From contig NC_015726.1 in the NCBI RefSeq assembly GCF_000219215.1, forward strand, positions 1,860,001 to 1,924,000: a DNA stretch of 64,000 bases. The letters are read 5' to 3'. A program made the translations under genes and the position numbers. Of the stretch, positions 18,025 to 25,734 are shown in pieces (the first letter of the stretch is position 1; each line of letters starts with the position of its first letter). The stretch comes from Cupriavidus necator N-1. GTDB lineage: Bacteria; Pseudomonadota; Gammaproteobacteria; Burkholderiales; Burkholderiaceae. Below the pieces are notes generated by a model. The model was not told the origin of the DNA, ran no database searches, and was given only the letters and a program-made list of their open reading frames with translations.

Positions 18025-18546
18025 ATGATTCCCGTTCTTCCGATGAAGCCCGCCCGGCGGCCACCCCCGCGCCTTGCAAGCAGCCTCCTCATGCTGGCGG
18101 CAGTTGCCCTGGCTGCTGGTTGCGCGAGCCCGGCATGGCAATCTGTGGCGCCCGGCGCCAGCGAGGCAGAGCTTCAAGCCCGGCTGGGTGCGCCGCGCGA
18201 GATCTATCAATTTCCAGATGGCTCCCGGCGCTGGCTCTATCCCGCGCCAGGCGAGACCAGATGGGCCGCCGACATCGGTCCCGACCGGCGGGTCGTCAGC
18301 GTCCGGCAGGTGCTGAGCGCGGAGGAGTTTGGCTGGGCCAGAATCGGCGAATGGACCACGCGCGATGTCCTGACTCACTTCGGGAAGCCCGCTGAGATAA
18401 GTCGCTTTCCGCGCATGCTCCGCGAGGTCTGGGGCTACCGGTTCGCACAAGATGGCCTGGAGTACGCGACGATGAACTTCTACTTTGATCCTGCTGGCGT
18501 CCTGCGCCTCACCCAAGTGATTCCGGATTTCCTGACGGAGTCATAG
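18025..18546 (+). CDS. Outer-membrane-assembly-like (SmpA/BamE fold) lipoprotein
   Basis: Lipoprotein of 173 residues. The signal peptide ends in a good lipobox (VALAAGCASP, Cys33). The mature part carries two copies of a short BamE/SmpA-type motif: GASEAELQARLGAPREIYQF and later WTTRDVLTHFGKPAEISRF, each the G-x-(S/T)-x-x-x-(V/L)-x-x-x-(L/F)-G-x-P signature. It probably sits on the inner face of the outer membrane. GGAG precedes the ATG. It lies directly before the ECF sigma operon and may be a target or partner of that system. It is not bamE itself, being longer and having a duplicated motif. Confidence 0.75.
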   Translation: MIPVLPMKPARRPPPRLASSLLMLAAVALAAGCASPAWQSVAPGASEAELQARLGAPREIYQFPDGSRRWLYPAPGETRWAADIGPDRRVVSVRQVLSAEEFGWARIGEWTTRDVLTHFGKPAEISRFPRMLREVWGYRFAQDGLEYATMNFYFDPAGVLRLTQVIPDFLTES

Positions 18547-18658
18547 GCAATGCCACGTGCGCCATGGGCTCGTCCTGGCGTTGTACCCTGCCGTTCCGTA
18601 TATCGCCTGGCGTCGCGACTCTATTCCCGGAACGACCTCCGAAAAAAAACGCGGCGCC

Positions 18659-18677
18659 GGGAATAAATCGCGGTGTC
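18659..18677 (+). promoter_or_regulatory. Candidate autoregulated ECF promoter
   Basis: GGGAATAAA at 18659 and GTC at 18675 lie just before the sigma gene and could be the -35 and -10 elements of an ECF-type promoter. The assignment is by position and general resemblance; it leaves only a very short leader before the ATG at 18690. Confidence 0.3.
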
Positions 18678-18689
18678 AGGCGGTTTTAC

Positions 18690-19325
18690 ATGGGCCAGGG
18701 ACAGGAGAACACCGTGATCGCAACCGACAAGTCCAGCCGCTTCTCGGAAGTGGCGTTACCGCATCTGGACGCGGCCTATAACCTGGCGCGCTGGCTGAGC
18801 GGCAGCGCAAGCGATGCGGACGATATCGTGCAGGATGCCTACCTGCGTGCATTTCGGTTCTTTGAAGGCTTTCACGGCGACAATGCGCGCGCGTGGCTGC
18901 TGGCCATCGTCAGGAACACGTGGTTCAGCGAATGGCGCAGGCGCTCCGATGCCGCCGATGGCACACCGTACGACGAAACGCTGCATGGCGACGAGCGCTT
19001 GCCGGGTTGGATCGACGATATCGGCAGCAATCCCGAAACGCTTGCAGTGCGCCACGGCGATGTGGAACTGGTCCACCGCGCGCTCGAACGTTTGCCGGTC
19101 ATCTATCGCGAAGTGCTTGTCCTGCGTGAGCTCGAAGAAATGAGCTATCGCGATATCGCCCTGGTTGCCGACATTCCAATCGGCACCGTGATGTCGCGCC
19201 TGGCGCGCGCACGTCACCTGCTCTGCGCGGCAGTGCGCGCCGAGCAGGCGAGGGTGCGCGGCGGCATTGGCGGCATCGCGCTCCGCCCGGTGCGGGGTCA
19301 TTCAACGGGAGCGAATCATGAATGA
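18690..19325 (+). CDS. ECF-type RNA polymerase sigma factor
   Basis: Extracytoplasmic-function sigma factor, 211 residues, with region 2 (SASDADDIVQDAYLRAFRFF, then RAWLLAIVRNTW) and region 4 (LERLPVIYREVLVLRELEEM then YRDIALVADIPIGTVMSRLA). It directs RNA polymerase to a small stress regulon. I chose the ATG at 18690 (MGQGQENTV); upstream in-frame codons lie in the promoter. The gene overlaps the anti-sigma gene by 8 bp, so the two are co-translated. The inducing signal is not evident. Confidence 0.93.
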   Translation: MGQGQENTVIATDKSSRFSEVALPHLDAAYNLARWLSGSASDADDIVQDAYLRAFRFFEGFHGDNARAWLLAIVRNTWFSEWRRRSDAADGTPYDETLHGDERLPGWIDDIGSNPETLAVRHGDVELVHRALERLPVIYREVLVLRELEEMSYRDIALVADIPIGTVMSRLARARHLLCAAVRAEQARVRGGIGGIALRPVRGHSTGANHE

Positions 19326-19995
19326 TGATGCGATGGAAAACTCGCTGCACGGCATGCTGCACGACGGATCGCTCTATCACCGCGCGCCGGCGCATCTGCC
19401 TGCGCGTGTGCTGGCCCGACTGCCGCGCCAACCGCGTTCTCGCATGGCCCGCTTCACCTGGCCCACGCTTTCCTCCGGCGGCGCGCTGGCGTGGGCAGGC
19501 GGCGGTCTTGCCGGGGTAGCGGCCTCGGCGCTGGTGTTGGGCGCGCTCACCCTGGTGCGGCCGCCGCAGGCCGATGCACTGGGGCAGGCGATCGTATCGA
19601 GCCACGTGCGCGCGCTGTTGTCGCAGCACCCGATCGATGTGGTATCGACCGACCAGCACACAGTCAAACCGTGGTTCAACGGCCGGCTCGACTATGCGCC
19701 GCCGGTCACCGACCTCGCGGCGCAGGGCTTTCCGCTGGCAGGCGGCCGGGTGGACTATATCGACCGCCGCACCGTTGGCGTACTGATCTACCGTTACCAG
19801 CAGCATCCGATCGATCTCTACATCCTGCCGGCGACGAACGGCGCATCGGCACCGGCAAGCTATTCCACTGACGGATACGCGATTGCCCGCTGGCACCAGC
19901 ACGGCATGAACTTCTGGGCCATCACCGATGCCGAGCCCGCGCACCTGCATGCCTTTGTACAAGCGCTCCGGGCCACGCAAAACGAGCAGGAATAA
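19318..19995 (+). CDS. Membrane anti-sigma factor
   Basis: Cognate anti-sigma factor, 225 residues. It has a short cytoplasmic part, one membrane segment near residues 60-80 (AWAGGGLAGVAASALVLGAL), and a periplasmic domain of about 145 residues with VDYIDRRTVGVLIYRYQQHP. It would hold the sigma factor at the membrane until a periplasmic signal arrives. The ATG at 19318 overlaps the sigma gene by 8 bp. No classic zinc HxxxCxxC motif is seen, so it is not a ZAS-type anti-sigma. Confidence 0.88.
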   Translation: MNDDAMENSLHGMLHDGSLYHRAPAHLPARVLARLPRQPRSRMARFTWPTLSSGGALAWAGGGLAGVAASALVLGALTLVRPPQADALGQAIVSSHVRALLSQHPIDVVSTDQHTVKPWFNGRLDYAPPVTDLAAQGFPLAGGRVDYIDRRTVGVLIYRYQQHPIDLYILPATNGASAPASYSTDGYAIARWHQHGMNFWAITDAEPAHLHAFVQALRATQNEQE

Positions 19996-20153
19996 ACCGC
20001 GCTCAGCCAGCGTCTTACTAGTGCACGGCGCACTGGTTTCCGCGGGATCCTGGATCGCCACGGAGACAGAGCGTCGTGCAGCACCAGGGCACAGCCCACG
20101 TGGCGACACGCTCTGTGCCTCGCGCCCTGGACTTACCGCATCTGGAGATTGTC

Positions 20154-20381
20154 ATGAAAATCCTGATTCCGCTGGCTGCTGCCGCGCTGGCATCCTTCGC
20201 AGCCCAATCCTATGCCTTTGCTGGTCGCACCGACAGTACCTGCGCCGACTGCAATACCCACGTTGCCGGGCCTCGTGATCCGTTCACCAACGGCGCGAAG
20301 ACAGGCAAATTCGATGTCTTCACGGACGGTGAGAAGGTCACGGACCCGCGCGATCCGTTCACCGACGGCGCTCACGCCTGA
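20154..20381 (+). CDS. Small exported protein with DPFTDG-like repeats
   Basis: A 75-residue secreted protein with a clear signal peptide (KILIPLAAAALASFAAQSYA, cleavage near residue 21). The mature part has a CADC pair and three copies of a D-x-F-T-(D/N)-G motif: PRDPFTNGA, FDVFTDGE and PRDPFTDGA. GGAG precedes the ATG. It follows the anti-sigma gene by 158 bp and is a plausible target of the same sigma factor. The CADC pair and acidic repeats could bind metal or sense redox state; this is speculation. I know no named family for it. Confidence 0.7.
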   Translation: MKILIPLAAAALASFAAQSYAFAGRTDSTCADCNTHVAGPRDPFTNGAKTGKFDVFTDGEKVTDPRDPFTDGAHA

Positions 20382-20694
20382 AATGCTGCCTTTGTGCCGC
20401 CGCCGCACGGTAACCGCTGTCGTGGGTTCCTGTGCGGCGTGCCGAACGGTCAGTTCTTCCACAACGGCGGCCTGTACCTGGGCGGCGGATCGCGCATGAA
20501 GCGTACTGTGGCGGAGCGACTGAAGTCATCGGGGACGAAGCTGTGCGTGCCGAGACGTGCCCAGATTGCGGCGACCCTGAGGAGGCATCGACCTGCTCCG
20601 TACTTTCCACCTTCCGATTGCGCACTTACACCCTTCGGCGGCAACCAAGTGCACCGGGCCTGCCGTTGCAGCAACGCATTGCATCGCCCAACCC
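20382..20694. other. Intergenic, no gene recognised
   Basis: These 313 bases between the exported-peptide gene and the broken VOC gene contain short open frames on both strands, none with a ribosome site or recognisable sequence. I saw no terminator of normal strength. Confidence 0.4.
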
Positions 20695-20970
20695 TCAGAG
20701 ACCATCTTTCCAGGCCCCATGCTGAAGTACCGCCCTGTAGCCGTCCGGATCCTCGAAAGTGAGCCCCTCCCGGTCCCAGTAAGGGTTGCGCGACGGCACG
20801 GCCTCGAAGCCCGCTTGCGGCATGCGCTCGACTGCCGCCTGCCACACCGCGTGGTCTTGAATATAGAACACGACAAGGTTGTCCTGCGTCGGCGCCCGCC
20901 CTGCGCCGTGCCCCCGGTGGTGTGTGAACTCAAAGTGATTGGGGCCCTGAGGGACCCCAAGCATGAGTCC
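20695..20970 (-). pseudogene. VOC (glyoxalase-fold) protein, 3' part of a gene split by an IS
   Basis: Ninety-one codons plus stop encode the C-terminal two thirds of a VOC-superfamily protein: HFEFTHHRGHGAGRAPTQDN, VVFYIQDHAVWQAAVERM, FEDPDGYRAVLQHG. Metal-ligand-type residues are visible in EFTHH and in FEDPDGYR. The frame continues exactly from the 5' part at 22484-22612 once the 1513-bp element between them is removed, giving EGFD-GLMLGVPQGP across the join. The intact protein would be 134 residues, normal for the family. The in-frame ATG at 20964 is therefore internal, not a true start. Confidence 0.88.
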
Positions 20971-21060
20971 TTGACATCCTCCCCGTCCTCAGCCTTCGGC
21001 TGCCGCCTTACGGCGGAAAGGACGAGGATTCCTACGGCGCTACGTGATGCTCTACGTAGT
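20971..21060 (-). ncRNA. Candidate omega RNA scaffold of TnpB
   Basis: The right end of the element, read leftward from the tnpB 3' region, folds into nested hairpins (CCGCC-GTAA-GGCGG, GCAGCC-N-AGGCTG, and outer ATCCTCGTCC pairing with GGACGGGGAGGAT). In IS605-family elements this end is transcribed as the omega RNA, with the guide being the flanking host sequence just past the end. The 5' limit is not defined and may lie within tnpB. Confidence 0.55.
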
Positions 21061-21096
21061 CACTTCGGTGGGTTCCTGCTTCGTAAAGCGGCTTGA

Positions 21097-22257
21097 CTAC
21101 GCCGACTCTCCACAGGCTGCAACGCGGTGCCCCCGCGCCAAAATGTTGATCGCGCCGACCACGTCGGCGTGATTCGCATAGCCGCATGCCACACAGGCGA
21201 AGCTCGCCTGGCTCTGCCGGTTCTCGGCAGATACATGCCCGCAGCAAGGGCACGTGCGACTGGTGTGCTGTGGCGGCACAGCTATTAGCCAGCCGCCATT
21301 CCACGCTAGCTTGTATTCCAGTTGACGCCCGAACTCGTACCAACCCTGATCGAGGATGGCCTTGTTCAGGCCGGACTTGGCCCTGACGTTCTTGCCCGGT
21401 TGCCCGCTTGAACCGGCCGCTGACTTGGACATGTTCCGTACCTTCAGGTCCTCGATACACACCATCGCTTGATTTTCGCTGATCGTGGTCGTGGCTTTGT
21501 GCAGGTAGTCGAGGCGGGCGTTACCGATGCGTGCGTGGATACGCTGGATTCGGGCCTTGGACTTCTTCCAGTTGTTGCTGAATTTCGTCTTGCGGCTCAT
21601 CGCCCGCTGCGCACGGCGCAGTCTGGCTTCGTGCTTCCTAAAGCTGTTGAGCGGCGCGAGGAAAGTGCCATCGCTCATGGTGGCAAAGCGAGCGATGCCC
21701 ATGTCGATGCCGATGGCGCTGGTGGCTTTCGGCACAGGTCGCTCGACCTTCCGCTCAGTCTGGATCGAAACAAACCACTTGCCGCCCGAAAGACTGACGC
21801 AGGCATTGCGTACCTCACCGAGTACGTCGCGGCTGTTCCTGTATCGCAGCCAGCCCAGCTTGGGCAAAAAGATACGCGAGTTGGTCTGATCAAGCTTGAT
21901 TTGCTTCTGGTCGGGATAGCGGAAACTGTCGCCCAGACCCTTCTTCTTGAAACGCGGGAAGTCGGCCCGTTTTGCGAAGAAATTTGTGTAGGCCCGCTCC
22001 AAGTCCTTGAGCGTCTGTTGAAGAGGATGGACTGGTGCATCGGCCAGCCATGCTGTTTCCGTGCTGTTGCGCCACTCCGTGAGTTGCTTACACAGACCGG
22101 CATAGCTGAGCTTCTTTTCGCCTTGATCGTAACGCTGTTTCTGCAACGCCAGCGCCTTGTTATAGACGAACCGGCACGATCCGGCATAACGGCGCATGTT
22201 GCGCTGCTGCTCGCCGTTCGGCATCAATTCGTATTTGAAGGCTTGAAGACGCTGCAT
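21097..22257 (-). CDS. tnpB: TnpB RNA-guided endonuclease (IS605 OrfB family)
   Basis: TnpB, 386 residues, full length for the family. It is the Cas12-related nuclease of IS200/IS605 elements, which uses an omega RNA to cut DNA next to a target-adjacent motif. The split RuvC site is complete: D185 in GIDMGIARFA, E269 in VCIEDLKVRN, D365 in NHADVVGAIN. The zinc ribbon is intact (C336, C339, C355, C358). The ATG at 22257 (MQRLQAFKYEL) is the family start; 45 upstream in-frame codons belong to the element's left end. The nuclease appears intact although the element has lost its transposase. Confidence 0.93.
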   Translation of the reverse strand: MQRLQAFKYELMPNGEQQRNMRRYAGSCRFVYNKALALQKQRYDQGEKKLSYAGLCKQLTEWRNSTETAWLADAPVHPLQQTLKDLERAYTNFFAKRADFPRFKKKGLGDSFRYPDQKQIKLDQTNSRIFLPKLGWLRYRNSRDVLGEVRNACVSLSGGKWFVSIQTERKVERPVPKATSAIGIDMGIARFATMSDGTFLAPLNSFRKHEARLRRAQRAMSRKTKFSNNWKKSKARIQRIHARIGNARLDYLHKATTTISENQAMVCIEDLKVRNMSKSAAGSSGQPGKNVRAKSGLNKAILDQGWYEFGRQLEYKLAWNGGWLIAVPPQHTSRTCPCCGHVSAENRQSQASFACVACGYANHADVVGAINILARGHRVAACGESA

Positions 22258-22279
22258 GGCCCAATCATACTCTTGGCCT

Positions 22280-22395
22280 ATGAGCGACGACAATGACATT
22301 CGGCAGAGGACCTGCGCGACATATTTACCGGCGTTTGCGCAGATTTCGAAGCTGAACTGGTGGAGTTCGATGGGGAGGACGATCACGTTCACCTA
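22280..22395 (+). pseudogene. tnpA (HUH Y1 transposase) remnant
   Basis: Divergent from tnpB, the plus strand begins ATG with MSDDNDIR, a normal TnpA start. After a frame change it continues EDLRDIFTGVCADFEAELVE and then FDGEDDHVHL, which includes the HUH (HVH) motif. About 35 residues are missing between the two pieces, and everything after HVHL, including the catalytic tyrosine, is gone. The transposase is therefore dead by at least two deletions, and the element cannot move on its own. Confidence 0.8.
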
Positions 22396-22483
22396 ACAGA
22401 CGCCGCATTAGCCGCCGAAAGGACGCCGACGGCGTCCGCGCTATCCTTCTCCGGCCTAAAGGCCGAGGCTTGCCGCGCACCTG

Positions 22484-22612
22484 GTCAAAGCCTTCGTGAT
22501 CTTCGAACTCCCCGAGGACCTGCAGACCCAGGCCGTCGCGATAGAACGGCAAGAGCGCCTTGATGTCGTCTGTTGGCCTGGCGACCCGCAGCTTGGAGGT
22601 GGGTATAGTCAT
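22484..22612 (-). pseudogene. VOC protein, 5' part of the gene split by the IS
   Basis: Forty-three codons with a good AGGAG ribosome site: MTIPTSKLRVARPTDDIKAL then LPFYRDGLGLQVLGEFEDHE, ending GFD at the insertion. This is the first beta-alpha-beta unit of a VOC/glyoxalase-fold protein. The rest lies at 20695-20970. Translation now runs into the element and ends there. Confidence 0.88.
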
Positions 22613-22695
22613 GTTGCTCCTAATTTAGCTGGCAGCACGTCTGCCCGGTCACGGTCAGCGGCGGCGCCACGGGCGGCCGTGCCGGAGAGGCGCAG

Positions 22696-24393
22696 TCAGG
22701 CCCGAGGCATCTGTGCCGACTTGGACAGCACGCGGACAGTTACCGGCTCATCGCGGCCTCGCAGGCGTGCGGAAAGTTGCGGCAGGTCGGCGGCCAAAAC
22801 GCCAGCATGCTGGAAGACCTGTTCTGAGACGATCGCCTCGCAAGCGAGCTCTTTTGTCAACTGCTCAAGTCTCGAGGCCACGTTCAACGGGTCACCAATC
22901 GCAGTGAACGCGACATGCTCGCGAAAACCAATCTGTCCCATTACCGCCCGGCCGCAGTGCAATCCAATGCCAAACCGGATCCTGGTCTGCAGTTGCTGCT
23001 CGAGTGCAACGTTGAGTTCGTCGATGCTGGATGCCACCAGCGGCACCGCGCTTAGCGCCTGACGACAGGCGGCGGACGGCTCGCCGCTTAAGCCAAAGAT
23101 CGCGAGCACTGCGTCCCCCAGGAACTGGTTTGGCACGCCGCCTGCCTGGACTACTGCGGAGCAGACTGCACTCAAGAAGCGACTGACCACGAATAGGCTG
23201 TCGAACGGTAGTTGTGCCGCCGCAAGCTTCGTGGAATCCCGCATATCCACGAACATGAACGCCGCGAATTGCTCATGCGGCATGACGTCCCACTGGCGCC
23301 GTTGCAAGAAGGCCGTGGATGCAGCCGGTGGCACCAGTGGCCACACGGAGAGGTCGTGGGTCGGCCGCAACTGGCAGGCGAGGCGCACTGTCTGCGAATC
23401 CGCTCCCAGCCGCTCTAGAACACGCCGCTCTGCCTCGGCCGGCGGGGACAGCGGCACATCGCTGAGCACGCGTACCCGGCACAAGGTGCATCGGGCGCGG
23501 CCGCCGCAGGTGCTGGCATGGGGAACGCCGGCCATGCGGCTGGCCTCGAGAACCGAAAATCCGAGCGGCGCGAATACCTTTCGTCCGTCCGGATACAGCA
23601 CGCAGACGCGCCCAACCCGGCGCTCCCGCACCGTGCGCACCAGCCGCGCTGCGAGCACCAGCAGCAGAGCACCACCAGCGAAGAGCAAAAAATCGTTGCG
23701 CAGCTCGATAAGCCAGAGATTTTGCAGCTCTGTTCCGATAACCGTCGGCCGGGTCGCCGCCGCGCGCCAGACGGGATCCTGTGCAAGCGCCATCACTTCC
23801 CGTCCGCCCTGCAAGAAGCCTAGCAGCGCGAGCACCGGGAGCAGCACGGCGATGCTCAGCAGCACGCTCCGCCACGCAGCAAACCATGGTTTCAACCGCA
23901 ACCAGAACCAGATGCCGTAACACCCGTGCAGCCAGGCGACCACCAACAGCATCAGCTGCACACGACCGAAGAACGGTGAGGTGATCCAGAACGAATACAG
24001 CAACTGTGCGTAACCCTTGTTCAGGCCGAACGCGGCAAAGGCGACCCGCGTATTGACAACATGGTTGGCTAGCAGCGGCGGTATGCACAAGCCGAGGACG
24101 AGTTGCGCGACCTCACCTGGCGTCCAGTTCAGCGAGCGCCGTTCGTATAGAGCCCACAGACCCAGGAAGAAATGCATCACCAGCGCGCTGTACAGTACGG
24201 CCGTTCCGAGCCATCCCTGCCAGATGAACTTCTGCACAAGCAGATCACGCTCCAGCCATGCGAGCGAGATATTCCCCAGCGAGTGATTCAGGAGGTGCGT
24301 CCCTACGTAAGTGAACAACACCAATCCGGTGGCCAGCCGGACCGTTCTGACACCCGCGGGCCGCAATCGTTGAAGATAGGGAAAGCGCGACAT
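22696..24393 (-). CDS. Membrane / 2Fe-2S ferredoxin / class III adenylate cyclase fusion
   Basis: Integral membrane signalling protein, 565 residues. The N-terminal half has about six membrane helices with histidines (GTHLLNH, MHFFLGLW, WLHGCYG) reminiscent of a haem-b membrane domain. A plant-type 2Fe-2S ferredoxin domain follows (about 255-345; STCGGRARCTLC and later LACQLRP). A class III cyclase domain fills 370-550 (FMFVDMRDSTKLAA and QFLGDAVLAIFGLSG). It probably converts the redox state of the membrane or quinone pool into cyclic AMP. The same architecture is known in proteobacteria, with few members studied. It stands as a single gene, leftward. Confidence 0.87.
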   Translation of the reverse strand: MSRFPYLQRLRPAGVRTVRLATGLVLFTYVGTHLLNHSLGNISLAWLERDLLVQKFIWQGWLGTAVLYSALVMHFFLGLWALYERRSLNWTPGEVAQLVLGLCIPPLLANHVVNTRVAFAAFGLNKGYAQLLYSFWITSPFFGRVQLMLLVVAWLHGCYGIWFWLRLKPWFAAWRSVLLSIAVLLPVLALLGFLQGGREVMALAQDPVWRAAATRPTVIGTELQNLWLIELRNDFLLFAGGALLLVLAARLVRTVRERRVGRVCVLYPDGRKVFAPLGFSVLEASRMAGVPHASTCGGRARCTLCRVRVLSDVPLSPPAEAERRVLERLGADSQTVRLACQLRPTHDLSVWPLVPPAASTAFLQRRQWDVMPHEQFAAFMFVDMRDSTKLAAAQLPFDSLFVVSRFLSAVCSAVVQAGGVPNQFLGDAVLAIFGLSGEPSAACRQALSAVPLVASSIDELNVALEQQLQTRIRFGIGLHCGRAVMGQIGFREHVAFTAIGDPLNVASRLEQLTKELACEAIVSEQVFQHAGVLAADLPQLSARLRGRDEPVTVRVLSKSAQMPRA

Positions 24394-24753
24394 GCTCGAC
24401 TCTCCAAGCTCTCGATGCGCCAGTCTTGATTACCCATCGCAACAAGCCGCACCCGATCAACATCCATGTGACCGAGCCACGATGCGTGCGCCGTGCTTCA
24501 CCTATACGGGCAGCGAGTTGTCACCTCGGCCACCAGATTGCCGCAGGAATGAACTACAGGGCGATTACCAATGCCGGCCAAGCTGAACGCTTCATAACGG
24601 ACCTGCGTGCGCATCCTGCTTCCGGGCCGACGCAGTGCGGTGCTTACGGTGGAATAAAACGGATGGCTTGACAGTCTAGCACTTGAACCCAATCGAGAGG
24701 GCCCGTCGGATAGTCCGGCGATCTACCTCTCTAACCTTAATCGTGAGGGCATT
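24394..24753. other. Divergent intergenic region
   Basis: About 360 bases between the leftward cyclase fusion and the rightward phosphatase. Short open frames exist, but none has a ribosome site or familiar sequence. It presumably holds the promoters of both genes; I found no strong repeat or palindrome. Confidence 0.4.
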
Positions 24754-25698
24754 ATGTCGTCAGATCTTCCATCCGATTCGTCGCGCCGCGCCGCGTTGAA
24801 GTGTCTCGCCTTCGGTGGTGCGGGGACCGTCTTTGTCTTGGCCGGCGGTGTTTTCGCGCCGGTGGAGTTGGCCATTGCCGCCTCAGGGAAGGACCCTTCA
24901 GTTGCCGCGGGGGTCCCCCTTTTCCTGCAGATCAGCGACACCCATATTGGCTTCAATAAGGAAGCCAATCCCGACGTAGCGGGCACGCTCAAGAAGACGA
25001 TCGACTACGTCAACGCCATGCCGATCAAGCCGGCGCTGACGATTCACACCGGCGACATTACGCATCTTTCCAAGGCGGAAGAGTTCGACCACGCGGCCCA
25101 ATTGATGTCGGGCCTGAATATCACCGAGTTCCATACCGTACCTGGCGAGCATGATGTGACCGATGGGCCCGGGACGGAGTACTTCAACCGTTTCGGTCAA
25201 GCCTCTGGCAATAGGGGCTACTACAGCTTCGACCACAGGGGCGTGCACTTCATCGCCTTGGTCAACGTGATGCATTTCAAGCCGAACGGTTTGGGGGGCT
25301 TGGGCGACGACCAACTCGCATGGCTGAAAGCGGATCTGAAGGAGCGCTCAACCAGCACACCGATCGTCGTCTTCGCTCACATGCCAATGTGGACGATCTA
25401 CCAACCGTGGGGTTGGGGCACCGGCGATGCCGGTGAGGCAATGAGCAATCTGAAGCGCTTCGGTTCGGTCACTGTCTTGAACGGCCATATCCACCAGATT
25501 GTGTCGAAGGTGGAGGGCAATATCACCTTCCATACGGCGCGCTCGACGGCCTATCCGCAACCGACGGCCGGCAATGGTCCCGGACCCATGCCGCTGACGG
25601 TACCGCGCGATCAGCTTTCCAAGATGCTTGGCGTGACCAGCATCAAGATCTTGCGCCACCCGCTCACAGCGACGCTTGCCGACACAACGCTCGCCTGA
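24754..25698 (+). CDS. Tat-exported metallophosphoesterase
   Basis: Calcineurin-like phosphoesterase, 314 residues, with a twin-arginine signal (SRRAALKCLAFGGAG). Metal-ligand motifs run in order: SDTHIG, TGDITH, PGEHD, FAHMP and NGHIHQ. The third motif is GEHD rather than the usual GNHD, so the bridging asparagine is replaced by glutamate. The enzyme would act in the periplasm on a phosphoester, assembled with its two metal ions before Tat export. GAGGG precedes the ATG. A cupredoxin gene follows by 36 bp and is probably co-transcribed, suggesting a shared role in copper or phosphate chemistry at the cell surface. Confidence 0.88.
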   Translation: MSSDLPSDSSRRAALKCLAFGGAGTVFVLAGGVFAPVELAIAASGKDPSVAAGVPLFLQISDTHIGFNKEANPDVAGTLKKTIDYVNAMPIKPALTIHTGDITHLSKAEEFDHAAQLMSGLNITEFHTVPGEHDVTDGPGTEYFNRFGQASGNRGYYSFDHRGVHFIALVNVMHFKPNGLGGLGDDQLAWLKADLKERSTSTPIVVFAHMPMWTIYQPWGWGTGDAGEAMSNLKRFGSVTVLNGHIHQIVSKVEGNITFHTARSTAYPQPTAGNGPGPMPLTVPRDQLSKMLGVTSIKILRHPLTATLADTTLA

Positions 25699-25734
25699 AT
25701 TGCCACGTACTGCTCACCAGCCAGGACCCGCATC

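Larger units (their letters stand above)
20971..22483 (-). mobile_element. IS605-type element carrying tnpB and a ruined tnpA
   Basis: A 1513-bp insertion whose ends can be placed to the base, because removing it restores the VOC reading frame. On the minus strand the left flank is TTGAC (22488-22484) and the element starts CAGGTGCGCGG. The right end finishes GAGGATGTCAA at 20971, followed by flank GGACTCATGC. No target duplication exists, as expected for HUH (IS200/IS605) elements. Subterminal hairpins are present at both ends: GGACGCC-N3-GGCGTCC near the left, CCGCC-GTAA-GGCGG near the right. Confidence 0.9.

Noticed and set aside
20954..21040. A rho-independent terminator for the exported-peptide transcript
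   Set aside because: The hairpins here belong to the right end of the IS605-type element and lack a plus-strand T-run.
22258..22392. Upstream extension of tnpB by 45 codons
   Set aside because: The added residues come from the element's left end and run antisense to the tnpA remnant; family similarity begins at 22257.
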